DNA of 64,000 nucleotides. It comes from Tritrichomonas foetus. Lineage: Eukaryota; Parabasalia; Tritrichomonadida; Tritrichomonadidae. Below are positions 51,707 through 61,781 of the stretch, piece after piece. The position numbers and the translations under genes were made by a program. The stretch's first letter is position 1. The number at the start of each line of letters is the position of its first letter. The notes beneath the pieces are model-generated. The model was not told the origin of the DNA, did not search any database, and saw only the letters and a program-made list of their open reading frames with translations. The stretch spans positions 62,001 to 126,000 of the forward strand of contig MLAK01000793.1 in the NCBI GenBank assembly GCA_001839685.1. Reading direction: 5' to 3'.

Positions 51707-52714
51707 TCAAAGGCCGTTGGGATTCTTTGAGATGAAGTTCCAAAGGTCTGCACACATTTGGTCAATTCCAAGTTGTGCTTCCCAGCCGAAGAGGCTCTTG
51801 GCTTTTGATGGGTCGCTGAAAACAGTTGCGATATCTCCTTCACGGCGTGGAGCAATTTCGTAGTTAACTTTGGCGCCGCTGGCCTTTTCGAATGCGTGAA
51901 CAACATCGAGAACTGAGTAGCCCTTTCCTGTGCCGAGGTTTACTGCTTCGACGCCTGTATGGCTCATTGCGTAATCTACAGCGCACAAGTGACCTCTGGC
52001 AAGGTCGACGATGTGGATGTAGTCACGAACGCCTGTTCCGTCTGGTGTATCGTAATCGTTTCCGAATACTTTGAGGCACTTTAATTTGCCGATTGCGACC
52101 TGGGCAACGAATGGGGCGAGGTTGTTTGGAATTCCGTTTGGATCTTCGCCAATAAGACCGCTTGAGTGGGCGCCGATTGGGTTGAAATATCTGAGAAGAA
52201 CAACGCTCCATGATGGATCGGAGGTATGAACATCAGTAAGGATTTGTTCGATGAAGAGTTTTGTGCTGCCGTATGGATTTGTGGTTGAAAGTGGATCGGT
52301 TTCCTTGCAGGGTGGTCGTGCGTTTTGGCCGTAAACGGTCGCTGATGATGAGAAGACGATTCTCTTGCAGTTGTATTTCGCCATAATTTCGAGTAAAATT
52401 AAAGTTCCTGTGATGTTGTTGTGGTAGTAGCGAATTGGAATTTTGACGGATTCACCGACAGCCTTCAATCCAGCGAAATGGATAACTGCTTCGATTTTGT
52501 TTTCCTTGAAGACTTTTTCAACGTTTTCTCGGTCGAGTAAGTCAACTTGGTAAAACTTGAAGTCTTTGCCGGTGATTTGCTTGACGCGGTTGAGGGCTTC
52601 TGGCTTTGAATTAACGAAGTTATCAAGGACGATAATTTCTTTTCCGGCTTCGATAAGCTGTACGCATGTGTGTGAGCCGATGAAGCCTGCGCCGCCTGTT
52701 ACAAGAATTGCCAT
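51707..52714 (-). CDS. GALE: UDP-glucose 4-epimerase
   Basis: Protein of 335 residues, the usual length for the enzyme. NAD-binding GGAGFIGSH at the N-terminus, VLDNF after the second strand, the FAGLKAVGESV loop, catalytic SSSATVYG and the YxxxK pair (NPYGSTKLFIEQ), the substrate segment RYFNPIGAH and the closing YDTPDGTGVRDYIHI and RREGDIA motifs are all present in order. Short-chain dehydrogenase fold. Reaction: interconversion of UDP-glucose and UDP-galactose in the cytosol, feeding galactose into the surface glycoconjugates that trichomonads make in quantity. Codon use is GC-richer than the neighbours, as in the other highly expressed genes here. A TCATTTCTC initiator precedes the ATG. 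Confidence 0.97.
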   Translation of the reverse strand: MAILVTGGAGFIGSHTCVQLIEAGKEIIVLDNFVNSKPEALNRVKQITGKDFKFYQVDLLDRENVEKVFKENKIEAVIHFAGLKAVGESVKIPIRYYHNNITGTLILLEIMAKYNCKRIVFSSSATVYGQNARPPCKETDPLSTTNPYGSTKLFIEQILTDVHTSDPSWSVVLLRYFNPIGAHSSGLIGEDPNGIPNNLAPFVAQVAIGKLKCLKVFGNDYDTPDGTGVRDYIHIVDLARGHLCAVDYAMSHTGVEAVNLGTGKGYSVLDVVHAFEKASGAKVNYEIAPRREGDIATVFSDPSKAKSLFGWEAQLGIDQMCADLWNFISKNPNGL

Positions 52715-52721
52715 TCTTTTT

Positions 52722-52730
52722 GAGAAATGA
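52722..52730 (-). promoter_or_regulatory. Initiator-like TCATTTCTC of the epimerase gene
   Basis: On the minus strand, 8-16 bases before the ATG at 52714; matches TCA Y W Y. Confidence 0.45.
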
Positions 52731-52869
52731 AGTCAATTTCTTCTTTATTGTTTAGGTTCTATTCAAATTTTCATAGATTTATTCAAGTTTTCGTTCACAA
52801 ATCTGTTTTTGATAAATTTTCACTCAATTTTCCTTTTAATTTTCTTATGGATAAATAATAATGGTCAGT

Positions 52870-52939
52870 GAAAAAGTTTGTTGAGGCCATTACCATCGTG
52901 TTTATTTTTTCTTAAATTTTATCGTTATATTTCACTTAA
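52870..52939 (+). promoter_or_regulatory. Promoter-like pair upstream of a small ORF
   Basis: GAAAAAGTTT at 52870-52879 and TCACTTAA at 52932-52939 precede an ATG at 52945, repeating the arrangement seen before CK1 and glucokinase. Confidence 0.35.
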
Positions 52940-52944
52940 TTAAG

Positions 52945-53205
52945 ATGATAGAGCTTTTTTTAGGCGTGAAATTCATCTTTTACAATAATTTTCATTTATT
53001 TATTATATTTGTCTGCTTACCTCTGATTGAGGTGATTCAATATTTTCCTAAATCACTTATCAAACCACGAAATAAACAACAAAAAAGTTGCATCTCAAAC
53101 CAAATAATTCTGAACAGAAAATTTTATTATATTGAAAATGGAACAAACACAATCAACGAATATTGTGTATATCAATTTTTGAAAGCTTTAACTCTGACCA
53201 TTTAG
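52945..53205 (+). CDS. Candidate small membrane or secreted protein, 86 residues
   Basis: The ORF has both promoter-like signals at the expected distances (initiator 6-13 bases and GAAAAAGT about 66-75 bases upstream). The N-terminal 30 residues are strongly hydrophobic (FIFYNNFHLFIIFVCLPLIEV), like a signal anchor or signal peptide. The rest is polar and basic with one N-glycosylation sequon-like NGT. No family is recognised. Composition is also what AT-rich noise can give, so the case rests on the promoter arrangement. Confidence 0.35.
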   Translation: MIELFLGVKFIFYNNFHLFIIFVCLPLIEVIQYFPKSLIKPRNKQQKSCISNQIILNRKFYYIENGTNTINEYCVYQFLKALTLTI

Positions 53206-53723
53206 ATTTATCCGGGCATTAACTCTCCGAATTTAGTAATATTCTCTCTGTATGTAGACTAGACTCAATGAAGTTCTCCATATTTTCAATTTTCCTCTTT
53301 TTTCCAAGATTTAATTTTTCAAAATCAGAATTTTGAAATCGCCAAAACAAAAAGTGAAAAGCTTCAATCTTTTTGGTAAAATATTTCAATAATTCTTTAG
53401 AAACCATGAATTCGGTCTCTTGATAAAAAAAATGAAATATGAGAAAAACCAAAGCGTGAGTGATAAAACTGGACAAAATCGGAATTAACTTCACTAATGA
53501 AGTTAACTTTACTATATTTAAATCTTCTGAAACATGACTAAAGATCGATATTCATAATTATAGTTATTTTTTTTTTTTTTTTCTCCCTTGTGGTTATCGT
53601 GTACACTCAGTGTTTGAAAAAGCGCAATACAAATAAGTGTTCGGGTAAATATTCATTCTCTTATGAGTGTTGTAGTTGTGAAAGGTCAAATAAAGGCCAA
53701 AAGTGTATGCATTCCAATGGAGT
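53206..53723. other. Spacer between the small ORF and the RNA hairpin
   Basis: 518 bp, AT-rich with a run of about 14 T near 53568. A minus-strand frame at 53219-53494 has no ATG at its start. Nothing is supported. Confidence 0.4.
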
Positions 53724-53888
53724 AATGTGATGTGAACTTTGCTGGTTCTTTTGGTCACTTCGACTTGGAGGAGGCCCTGGCGAGTGAACACAACTCTTAT
53801 TTTCTGCGCTCTCTCCGTTGTGGTCACTTGCCAATGCCTCCCCCAATGACGAAATCAGTCGAAGGGGCACGCAAAGTCACATCACATT
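53724..53888. ncRNA. Rod-like structured RNA candidate, class unknown
   Basis: A 165-base segment, clearly more GC-rich than its surroundings, folds into one long rod. Its ends pair over 18 bp with one bulged A at 53735 (53724-53734 with 53878-53888; 53736-53742 with 53871-53877). Then 53758-53765 pairs perfectly with 53857-53864 (8 bp). 53767-53775 pairs with 53836-53844 with one mismatch. 53778-53794 pairs with 53817-53833 over 17 positions with one mismatch and one G-U. The apical loop is 22 bases (53795-53816). Internal loops are unequal (15/6, 1/12 and 2/2). All frames are open over part of it but with no ATG-started conserved protein. It could be a structured non-coding RNA on either strand, or a palindromic mobile element. 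No tRNA, 5S, snRNA or SRP motif was recognised. Confidence 0.55.
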
Positions 53889-54171
53889 TACCTAATTTCA
53901 CAATCAAAAAACAAAACTCAAAATGAAAAAAATAATCATGCCTTAAATTGGCCATCTTCCTAAGTATGCAAGAAGTTGTACACGGTTAGTGAAACTAAAA
54001 TTTTCCAATCATTTTCCGAAAATAAAAAATCCCGAAAATTATATAAATCTAATATAAAATTCTATATAAATCAAATATGAAAAGAAAAATAAAAAGAAAA
54101 ATAAGAGTAGGTGATTTTCATGTCTTTTGTATTGTGTGTTTAAGCAAGTCAATCAGATTTTTCCTGATTTC

Positions 54172-54648
54172 TCAAAGTCTTCTTCCTCTACGACCACCCT
54201 TACGGCGTGTTGAATCGTGTGGTAATGGTGTAACATCTTCGATACGGCCAATCTTGACGCCGGCACGTGCGAGGGCACGAAGGGCAGATTGGGCGCCTTG
54301 GGCTGGAAGGCGGCGTTGGGAACCACCTTTACCAGAAAGTTTGATGTGGAGACCGTCAATACCGAGGTTCTTAAGACGGGCAGCAACTTGTTGGGCGGCA
54401 AGCATGGCTGCATATGGTGTGGCCTGATCACGGGCGGCTTTAACGACCATACCACCTGTGACTTTAACGAGTGTTTCTGCGCCTGAAAGATCGGTTACGT
54501 GGATGAAAGTATCATTCTTTGTAGCATAGATATGAGCAACGCCGAGGACGATTTCGCCTTGTTTCTTTGGTGGGCCGACATAAACGTCATCGGCCTTTGT
54601 TTTCTTTGTTGGTGGTGCGACTTTGGCTTCTGGTGCTGGATTAGACAT
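54172..54648 (-). CDS. RPS14: 40S ribosomal protein uS11 (S14)
   Basis: Protein of 158 residues. The uS11 core is plain: [60 protein letters not shown], the [25 protein letters not shown] loop and the basic C-terminus [19 protein letters not shown], which reaches into the platform rRNA. Eukaryotic S14 is usually about 150 residues; here the N-terminal tail is slightly longer ([20 protein letters not shown]). Small-subunit platform protein near the mRNA exit. CCTTT lies 7-11 bases upstream of the ATG on the minus strand, a motif reported at Trichomonas start sites. C-ending codons dominate. Confidence 0.97.
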   Translation of the reverse strand: MSNPAPEAKVAPPTKKTKADDVYVGPPKKQGEIVLGVAHIYATKNDTFIHVTDLSGAETLVKVTGGMVVKAARDQATPYAAMLAAQQVAARLKNLGIDGLHIKLSGKGGSQRRLPAQGAQSALRALARAGVKIGRIEDVTPLPHDSTRRKGGRRGRRL

Positions 54649-54654
54649 TGATTT

Positions 54655-54659
54655 AAAGG
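54655..54659 (-). promoter_or_regulatory. CCTTT start-site motif of uS11 gene
   Basis: On the minus strand CCTTT precedes the ATG by a few bases in GACCTTTAAATCAATG. A CCTTT core element overlapping the transcription start has been described for Trichomonas vaginalis; no TCAYW initiator is seen at this gene. Confidence 0.35.
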
Positions 54660-55959
54660 TCGACCAAACCGTTTTTTGCGATTAATTTGAATAAAAATAA
54701 GAATCGCATTTCATTTTTCTCTGAAAATAAAATGACACTCACAAAATGAAAATGTCATGGGCCTTCTCTCAAAAATTGAATAAAAATTTTCATTTTCTTT
54801 GAGTCAACAAGATTCCTCTTTTCTTGAAAGAAGTATTAAATATAATTCGGTGTTTGGTATGGAAAACATATTTCCTTCCTTGCATGTTAAATCTGCAATT
54901 ATATTCAGGATAAAAAGGATAATTCGTCGATATTTTATGGCAATAGAAAATATAAGAGATAATTATATGAAAAAAGAATCTTTAGTAGGAGTTTAATGGA
55001 AATATGCCAATTTTCTTAAAACAAATCATCTCATTATACAAGTTATCTTATGAAAATTCAACGACCAAATAAGTAGCGGTTATCTTCTTCAAAAAAACCT
55101 GAAGATTCATTTATGGTCAGATATCTTAAAGATAAGTCTGGTTTAAAATAATATAATGAATATAATAAATGTAGCTAATTCTATTAAAAATAGTGGGAAA
55201 TTGAAGATCATTAGCTTTCATATTTCATTCCATTATTGATTGAATCTCCTTTAATTACACTTGATATTATTTATTTTATTAAACAGATTTTAACACACAA
55301 TTTGTGTTAAAAAGAAATGTTATTTTTTTCATGAGAGAATTCCAAAATTGGCCAAAGAAGTCACTGGTGAATCAACAATAAAGGAAAGAAAAGAAGGAGG
55401 AACTGAAGGAACGATTGAAGATAATACAGAATGTATTTATGCAACATTTTTTATTCCTGAATTATATAAATAAACACAAAATGAACAGAATAGAATTTAT
55501 TCAGTTCGCCTAAATAAATGTCCAACTTATGATTTTTATAAATTTTATAAAAAAATATAAAGAATAAGAATAAATCACAAATATAGATGAAGATCTTGGC
55601 CAATATTTTTGAAATCAGTTTACAAATTTCAATCTTGTTATTAATATTATTGAAAAGAGTATATGATCTCTTTTTATTTTAATTTAATTCAACGATTATG
55701 CTTTAAAACTAAATTACTTAAAGATCATTCTTTTTTACACGAAATAAATAACAAGGTAAACATATTGTAAGCTTGAAGAAAACCATTATCAACCAAAAAT
55801 TGAAATAATAACTCCAATAATCAAATAGTTATAATATTACTCAAAATTACTAAAAATTCGAAAACAAAAGTTTTCCTATGTCTTTATGTTGAATATTTCT
55901 TTGTTGTTGTTCTGAAACAAATGAATAATTCGCCAGTCAATATTAATCTAGAATGAATT
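54660..55959. other. Spacer, partly decayed coding sequence
   Basis: 1.3 kb of AT-rich DNA. Around 55370-55470 a frame reads like charged protein (ERKEGGTEGTIEDNTECIY) but ends quickly; it may be the upstream part of the decayed kinase/Sel1 gene. The 54799 open frame starts with TTG and is not supported. Confidence 0.4.
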
Positions 55960-57260
55960 ATTGTTCAACAACGGATTCAATCTTATAAAGGAATTTATGT
56001 GAAAGCAGAAACAGATTTTATTCTTGATTTTATGAATAATGAAACATTCGAAAAGTATAAATCACACAACATAATCGACCATTTTTCAATCAAAATGATA
56101 CTTTTTTCGATCCTAAATATTAATCAAGGAATTCACAAAATTACATTTCAAAGGATTTATTCATTGTGATATAAGTTCAACGAATATTATAATTGATCAT
56201 GATAATAATTGTTATATTAGTGATTTTGAACATTTACGAGCACTTCATCAACACAACATACATAAGATTTTGGAAATTATATATTTTCATCACCAGAATA
56301 GAAAAATAATGACACTTCAAAAATATTACTTCGAACAGAAATTTATTCATTAGGATCAATAATTCAATGTTTCTTTTCAGATTCATTAGAATTTTAACAA
56401 CATGATTTTCTTAAATTAATATTATATAAATGGTATCAAGAATATTCTCAAAAACGCAGTAGCGTCAATGTAATTCTTCTATTACTATATTTTAGAGTAT
56501 CTCGAATTGTAGTAGATTAACATTATTTCGACGAAAACCATTTTGCTTCTCATATTCAACAAAAACATTATAGAAAAGTACTAACAAAAATCACAATTTC
56601 AATTCCAACTACTTTTCGGCATATTTCTACAGTAAAATGTGAAACATAGAGAACAAAATAATAATTAAATATATCGATGATGAAATCATAATCAAGTATT
56701 ATTTTTCACATGCACTTCTTTGTATTGGAGATTGATATAAACCAGAATGTTCAGATTCCTCGAAACATTAATAAAGTAATTCATTTTTTTGAACTTTCTA
56801 CCAACCATAACAATTCCTGGGTCCAAAACAGTTTAGGATATTTATATATTGCAGGAACATTTGTTCCTCAAGATATTCCCAAAGGAATCCATTATTTGGA
56901 ATTGTCTGCAAATAATCACAATACTAAGGCACAACATAATTTAGGAAATATATTTTTATAGTGACGTTGTTACTCAAGATGCTCAAAAGGTGATTCATCA
57001 TTTTGAACATGCAGCTAATCAAAATCATCCAATTTCTAAAACTAATTTGAGATTTATATATTTGAAAGGAGAAGTTGTTCATCAAGACATTGAGAAAACT
57101 GTTTATTATTTATCACTAGCTTCTCACCAAAATAGCCATAGAGCATAATCTCATTTAGGATTATTAATATGAAAAAAGCGAATCTATTTGTCGAGATATT
57201 TCGAAAGCGATATATTATTTTGAACTTGCAACAAATCATAATCTGGATTTTTATAAGGTG
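55960..57260 (+). pseudogene. Decayed protein kinase with Sel1-like repeats
   Basis: Remnants on the plus strand in changing frames. At 56153-56236 the frame reads GFIHCDISSTNIIID followed by YISDFEHLRA, a kinase catalytic loop (HCD for HRD) and metal loop (DFE for DFG). Further frames give broken C-lobe pieces. From 56710 an 83-codon ATG frame encodes Sel1-like repeats (LGYLYIAGTFVPQDIPKGIHYLELSANN), and after its stop at 56961 two more such repeats continue in another frame (VTQDAQKVIHHFEHAANQN) to about 57126. Many stops and frameshifts separate these. Kinase plus Sel1 proteins are common in trichomonads, so this is a dead copy of such a gene. Exact limits are uncertain. Confidence 0.7.
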
Positions 57261-57765
57261 TTTTTTATTCCATAAATTCACCAAATTCTAACAGATTTTT
57301 GAATTTTCTCTAATCATTATATATACATCTATATGAATGTTTAAATTAATACTTTTTACATGGCTGAATATTTTTATTTACTTTAATTTATCTTACACAA
57401 ATAATTGAAAAACGAATTCGTATTATAATGTATGAATATTAACCCAGTGTGTTGCCATATTTTCTTCATTTAGGAATATTCTTGTTTATTTTCACAAAGA
57501 AATACTAGTTCTTTGTTATTTCTTAAAATTATTTTATTTTTAAGGAAGTGAAATGAGCCCATAAAAATACTTACTTTTATTTAGTCGAAAATATTGATCA
57601 CTTTTTTTTGTTCTATAACTCAAAAAACAAGATTTACAGTAAACATAGAAATAAAGATTTGTCTTTGCAGCTAACATTATTCATCTCATATATTAAATTT
57701 AATAAGAATATGCTCTTTTTTCATTCTATAGAATTAAGTAATAAATCGATGCAAACAAATATTTA
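57261..57765. other. Spacer, nothing recognised
   Basis: 505 bp, AT-rich, between the decayed kinase gene and the 3' end of the RCC1 gene. Confidence 0.5.
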
Positions 57766-60351
57766 TTAAAACTGATCAAACACATAACTATCTGGATCAA
57801 TTTCACACAACTTAATTGGTGATTCTTCATCATTATCTTCATATTTAAACCACAGCTCATTTTTCTTATCAAATCCAAGGTACCTTGCTTTTCTTTTCTC
57901 CATTGTTGTCACTCTATCACCCGGTTTCATATGAAGCATTGCACAATGCATCAATGAAACATCAACAGTCACTTTTTCATATTGTTGCCAAGAATCAGCT
58001 TGCAAAAATGACGCAATCTTTATTGTATTTTCTGGTAAAATAGCAGGTTCATTTTCACCGTCAAACATTACATAAACGTTTTCGGAGTAAAAGCCAACAA
58101 TTACACCTTTTTTACCATTCGACATAATTCTGTCACCAGGAAGGAAATTTGTTTTTGTGAAATTCGATGAATTCACATTATAATTAATTTCTCCTATCCT
58201 TAAAAAGCCATCAATATTGATTCTTCCAATCAAAGTCAAACTACTTGGCTCAATCATTTCAACAAAACCGCTTCCAATCATTTGTTTGTCACTCCTCACA
58301 CCAACCTTTCCATCGCATACACCAACAACAATTCCATATGTATATATACTGCCATTATTATTATTATTGGAAGTATTTTTAATGTTAGAATTATTCTTAG
58401 ATGTATCGGTTATGTATTTGACTCGGTCGAAGCGATAGAAGCCGAGCTGTGAAGTACTTAAACAACTTATTTTTAATTGAATTGTTTTAAAGTCTACAGT
58501 TGTATATTCTGCTGTATCTCCTGTAGAGTGTCGTCTTGCAAAAGGAAGTTTTTCATTAAGAATTAATATTTTGTCAGGTGAACAAACAAATGTATAACAG
58601 AATTTATTCCCTATCGTTCCTGTGAAGAATCCAACTCCAAAAGTTTCAGAATAAACTAAATCATTGGCATCATCAGTGATTTCAACAACGAACAATTTAT
58701 CATCCATTGTAGTGAATTGCTTAATTGATTTATCTTTTCTTTGTAAAATTTTCAAATTCTCAACTTTGTGCCTCGAAATGATATTTTCTTTATTTTTCGC
58801 CCACACGAAACCAAGCCTCACTCCAACAACCGTGAACACATTATTCTCACTGCTGATATTCGCATTATTTGAATTATTATCATTTTGATTAGTATTTGTT
58901 TCATTATTCAAGTTGCTAGAGTTCATTGTGATATCTTGGACAACATCATCCTTTAAAAATCCACCATGAGGAAGTGTTACATCAGGACTTGAGTCAACTG
59001 CAATTTCAAACCCAGAATCACATTTAAAAGTTGCCAAATTTGCGCCTTCACGATATAAAAGTGGATGACAAGCAACAACATCCATTATTTCATCTTCCGG
59101 TAAAACACAAATTTGATTTTTCTCTTCACGAATAACGGCAACATGATCAGATGTTACTCCAATAACCTTTGCTTTTTCATTATTCTGAAACATAATAATG
59201 TCAGATGGTAAAAATCCGAATTTTTTAACCGCTTCAGATGATGGATCTATTTCCACGTTTATTTTATCATGCATTGTTGTTCGATAAGGTAGTTGAGGAA
59301 CTGGAAAATCTGCAAAATTTCCTCTAAATTGCATCATATGATTGAAAGGGGGGCATCCATTTTCCAAGAAAGCTGAATTAAAACAACCTGCTGCAATTTG
59401 CGTAATGAATTTTCCGGTCAATTTGGTAGCTGGTGCTGGCCTTGTACGAGTTTCATTTGATCCTGTTGCATTTCTATTATCTCCACCATTACCAGATGCC
59501 CAAACATTTCCGTTAACTGTCAAATAAAGCGTGAAATCATCTCCACAAGCAATTTGAACAATCTGCTCATTGTTGAAGCTAAACTCTTGAGGAATTGGAG
59601 CACCAACATCATCTATATGGCCAAGACCTAAAGAGCCGCTCGAATTTGTTCCACAGCACCAAACACGATATTGAGTATCCAAAAAAAAAGATGAATTGTG
59701 ATATGCAAAAATTCCGCACATTGGAGTATTCACTAGTGATGCAATAACTCGGGGAAGTTCAACACCTCCTTGGCCAGTTGCTGGTGATGTTCCCCAGCTG
59801 TAGACCTTGCCGCTTTCAGAAAGTGCCAGTTTGTGGTTGGCTCCACAGGCGACTGATATTATTCGTTCATCTTCAAAATGATGGTGAACTGATGGTAAGT
59901 GACGATAGAATTGCATCACACTACCATCTGATAAAGCGACAAGTAAACAAATCTGTCCACAAGCTATAAATTGTGCAGGAGATGGAATATGCATGACAGT
60001 CGGCGTATGGGCATATCCTGAGCCCCAAACAATCAGTTGACCACCTTGAGTGGTGACAGCGCTAAATTTGTCACCACAGGCAATTTGTTTGAATTTCGTG
60101 TCTGGTGGAAACGTTGTGACTTTTTGAGGAGTTGGTAAATTACATCGAGTTCCGGTTCCCAGGCGCCAAGAAGTGCCTGTTCCCCATGAATAGAAGTCGT
60201 TTTTATCGGTAAAAAAGTGGCCATGCTTCCAGCCGATTGCGATTTGGACGATTGTTAGTTTTTCGGGAATTGGAATTTTATCTGGATCGTCGACAGAACG
60301 TTGGCGGCCTAATCTGTTTCCGTCTTCAGGCCCGCATGTCCATATAGACAT
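57766..60351 (-). CDS. RCC1-propeller protein with C-terminal beta-barrel repeats
   Basis: Protein of 861 residues. Residues 1-340 form an RCC1-type propeller with about seven repeats (IAIGWKHGHFFTDKNDFYSWGTG; IACGDKFSAVTTQGGQLIVWGSG; VACGANHKLALSESGKVYSWG; IACGDDFTLYLTVNGNVWASG). Residues about 360-861 contain several copies of a 50-60-residue beta-rich unit of the form (P)GD.(I/V)......(K/A).VIGV....V.V (FLPSDIIMFQNNEKAKVIGV; FLPGDRIMSNGKKGVIVGF; MKPGDRVTTMEKRKARYLGF), like small SH3, KOW or MIB/HERC2 barrels. Asn-rich linkers separate them. RCC1 itself is the Ran exchange factor on chromatin; whether this one has that activity is not known. No kinase or HECT domain is attached. Confidence 0.85.
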   Translation of the reverse strand: MSIWTCGPEDGNRLGRQRSVDDPDKIPIPEKLTIVQIAIGWKHGHFFTDKNDFYSWGTGTSWRLGTGTRCNLPTPQKVTTFPPDTKFKQIACGDKFSAVTTQGGQLIVWGSGYAHTPTVMHIPSPAQFIACGQICLLVALSDGSVMQFYRHLPSVHHHFEDERIISVACGANHKLALSESGKVYSWGTSPATGQGGVELPRVIASLVNTPMCGIFAYHNSSFFLDTQYRVWCCGTNSSGSLGLGHIDDVGAPIPQEFSFNNEQIVQIACGDDFTLYLTVNGNVWASGNGGDNRNATGSNETRTRPAPATKLTGKFITQIAAGCFNSAFLENGCPPFNHMMQFRGNFADFPVPQLPYRTTMHDKINVEIDPSSEAVKKFGFLPSDIIMFQNNEKAKVIGVTSDHVAVIREEKNQICVLPEDEIMDVVACHPLLYREGANLATFKCDSGFEIAVDSSPDVTLPHGGFLKDDVVQDITMNSSNLNNETNTNQNDNNSNNANISSENNVFTVVGVRLGFVWAKNKENIISRHKVENLKILQRKDKSIKQFTTMDDKLFVVEITDDANDLVYSETFGVGFFTGTIGNKFCYTFVCSPDKILILNEKLPFARRHSTGDTAEYTTVDFKTIQLKISCLSTSQLGFYRFDRVKYITDTSKNNSNIKNTSNNNNNGSIYTYGIVVGVCDGKVGVRSDKQMIGSGFVEMIEPSSLTLIGRINIDGFLRIGEINYNVNSSNFTKTNFLPGDRIMSNGKKGVIVGFYSENVYVMFDGENEPAILPENTIKIASFLQADSWQQYEKVTVDVSLMHCAMLHMKPGDRVTTMEKRKARYLGFDKKNELWFKYEDNDEESPIKLCEIDPDSYVFDQF

Positions 60352-60862
60352 AATGCTTTCTCGTTTCTATGATGAAATGTGATATGAAATACTCTCATCA
60401 AAATCTTTTCAAATGAAAAATGAAATGATTGAAAAAACTTTCATTTCAGTTCATCGACATTGAAATGCAAGGAGTGATTCATTTCATTTTCATTTTTATC
60501 TAATGAAGAGTATTCTCAATGCGAAAAATCTTTCAATAAAAAAGAAAAAAGATAGAATGTTTTTTTTTATCGAATAACAACAAATATTTATCCTATAAAT
60601 ATTAGAGATAAAATGATTAAGAATGCAATGTATAGAGATGAATTGCTATTCTGCCTAAATGGTGTGTTTTAGGACAAAATCATGATCATATGTGAAATGT
60701 TATGTAAAAATTCAGAATCATGAAATGTGACTTGAAAAGATTTTTTCTCCCTCTTGATTTTAACTGATAACTTCTCCTATTGTTAATATTGCCTAAATAT
60801 TTATATCATATTAAGACAGACAAAGTTTTGAAAAGGTCGAGGAATCGAAAAAAATGGAAAAA
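60352..60862. other. Spacer between two minus-strand genes
   Basis: 511 bp, AT-rich, no feature seen apart from short A/T runs. Confidence 0.5.
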
Positions 60863-61381
60863 TCAAATATTCGCTTTGTATTTCTCTTTCTCGTCTTGCG
60901 TCAGAGATTTCCATTCTTTTGCAATTTTTGAAACTTTTGTTTGTATTTGTGAACTGTCATTCTTTAATTCGTCGAGCCTCATATGAAGATATTGGAGATA
61001 TGGATTTTTTTTCTTTTGATGGTTATTCCTTTTCATGAGTTTGATTGGTTTACTTTCTTTTCTGTTTAGCGGCAGTTGGTATTCTGAGTTGTGTTTTTGG
61101 ACGATTGTATATTCGGCAAATCGAGTTCTGTCAATTGAGCGTAAATCTGGTCCGAACTTATTTGTTTTGCTTGCGTAGTCGACTGTTTTCAAATTTTGGA
61201 AAGGAGAATTAGATTTAAGCGACCAATGATATCGGAGAAATTCGAACCAAATAGAACTGTCTTGATAAAGATTATTTACATCGGGTTTGTTTTTCATTAA
61301 TTCTTCTTTTCGTTTCGCATAAAAAATACTCCATTCCTGTTCGTCTTTTTTGCTTAAGGAGCCAGGCATAACTCCATACAT
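60863..61381 (-). CDS. HMG-box protein
   Basis: Small basic protein of 172 residues from ATG 61381 (the frame extends six codons further only to TTG). The C-terminal part, about 118-172, fits an HMG box: KKKNPYLQYLHMRLDEL, then a helix with VSKIAKEWKSLTQDEKEKYK. This is the typical third-helix pattern (I...W..L...EK..Y). An upstream segment with EWSIFYAKRKEELMKNKP may be a worn second box. HMG-box proteins bend DNA without strong sequence choice. The box ends exactly at the C-terminus, with no acidic tail. Likely nuclear. Confidence 0.75.
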   Translation of the reverse strand: MYGVMPGSLSKKDEQEWSIFYAKRKEELMKNKPDVNNLYQDSSIWFEFLRYHWSLKSNSPFQNLKTVDYASKTNKFGPDLRSIDRTRFAEYTIVQKHNSEYQLPLNRKESKPIKLMKRNNHQKKKNPYLQYLHMRLDELKNDSSQIQTKVSKIAKEWKSLTQDEKEKYKANI

Positions 61382-61781
61382 TTTTTTCACTTCCCTCAAT
61401 TTTTTCTTCGAAATTGAATTATCAATTTGATGATGAAATTTTTGATGATTATCATTTAAACGATTTTGCAGTCAACTGACGAAAAGAAAATAGGAATAAT
61501 TTAGTTCAATTAATTGGATACTTTTCTGAGACAGTCACATCTCAGAAAAAAGATATAAATATTAGAAAATGAAGGCGAAAAGGGAGTCATGAAAATGAAT
61601 TCACTTCATTCATCAGAAAATCGAAAAATTGAAAGCAAAAAGAAATTTTTAGAACTCTGACTTTTAACAAGTTCAAATACAGTGGAGCAGTTTTACCTAA
61701 AAATTGGCCTAGTTTTTCTCTTTTTATGAGCGATGGTGGATAATGATTTAAAACATTTTTCATAAAAGTTTCTCTCAATAA
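61382..61781. other. Spacer between divergent HMG and TLK genes
   Basis: 400 bp of AT-rich sequence; minus-strand frame at 61587-61778 is not supported. No repeat is seen. Confidence 0.5.

Noticed and set aside
53594..53926. Protein-coding frames over the rod-like hairpin
   Set aside because: Three overlapping frames are open on both strands, none with a good ATG or family; the pairing pattern explains the sequence better.
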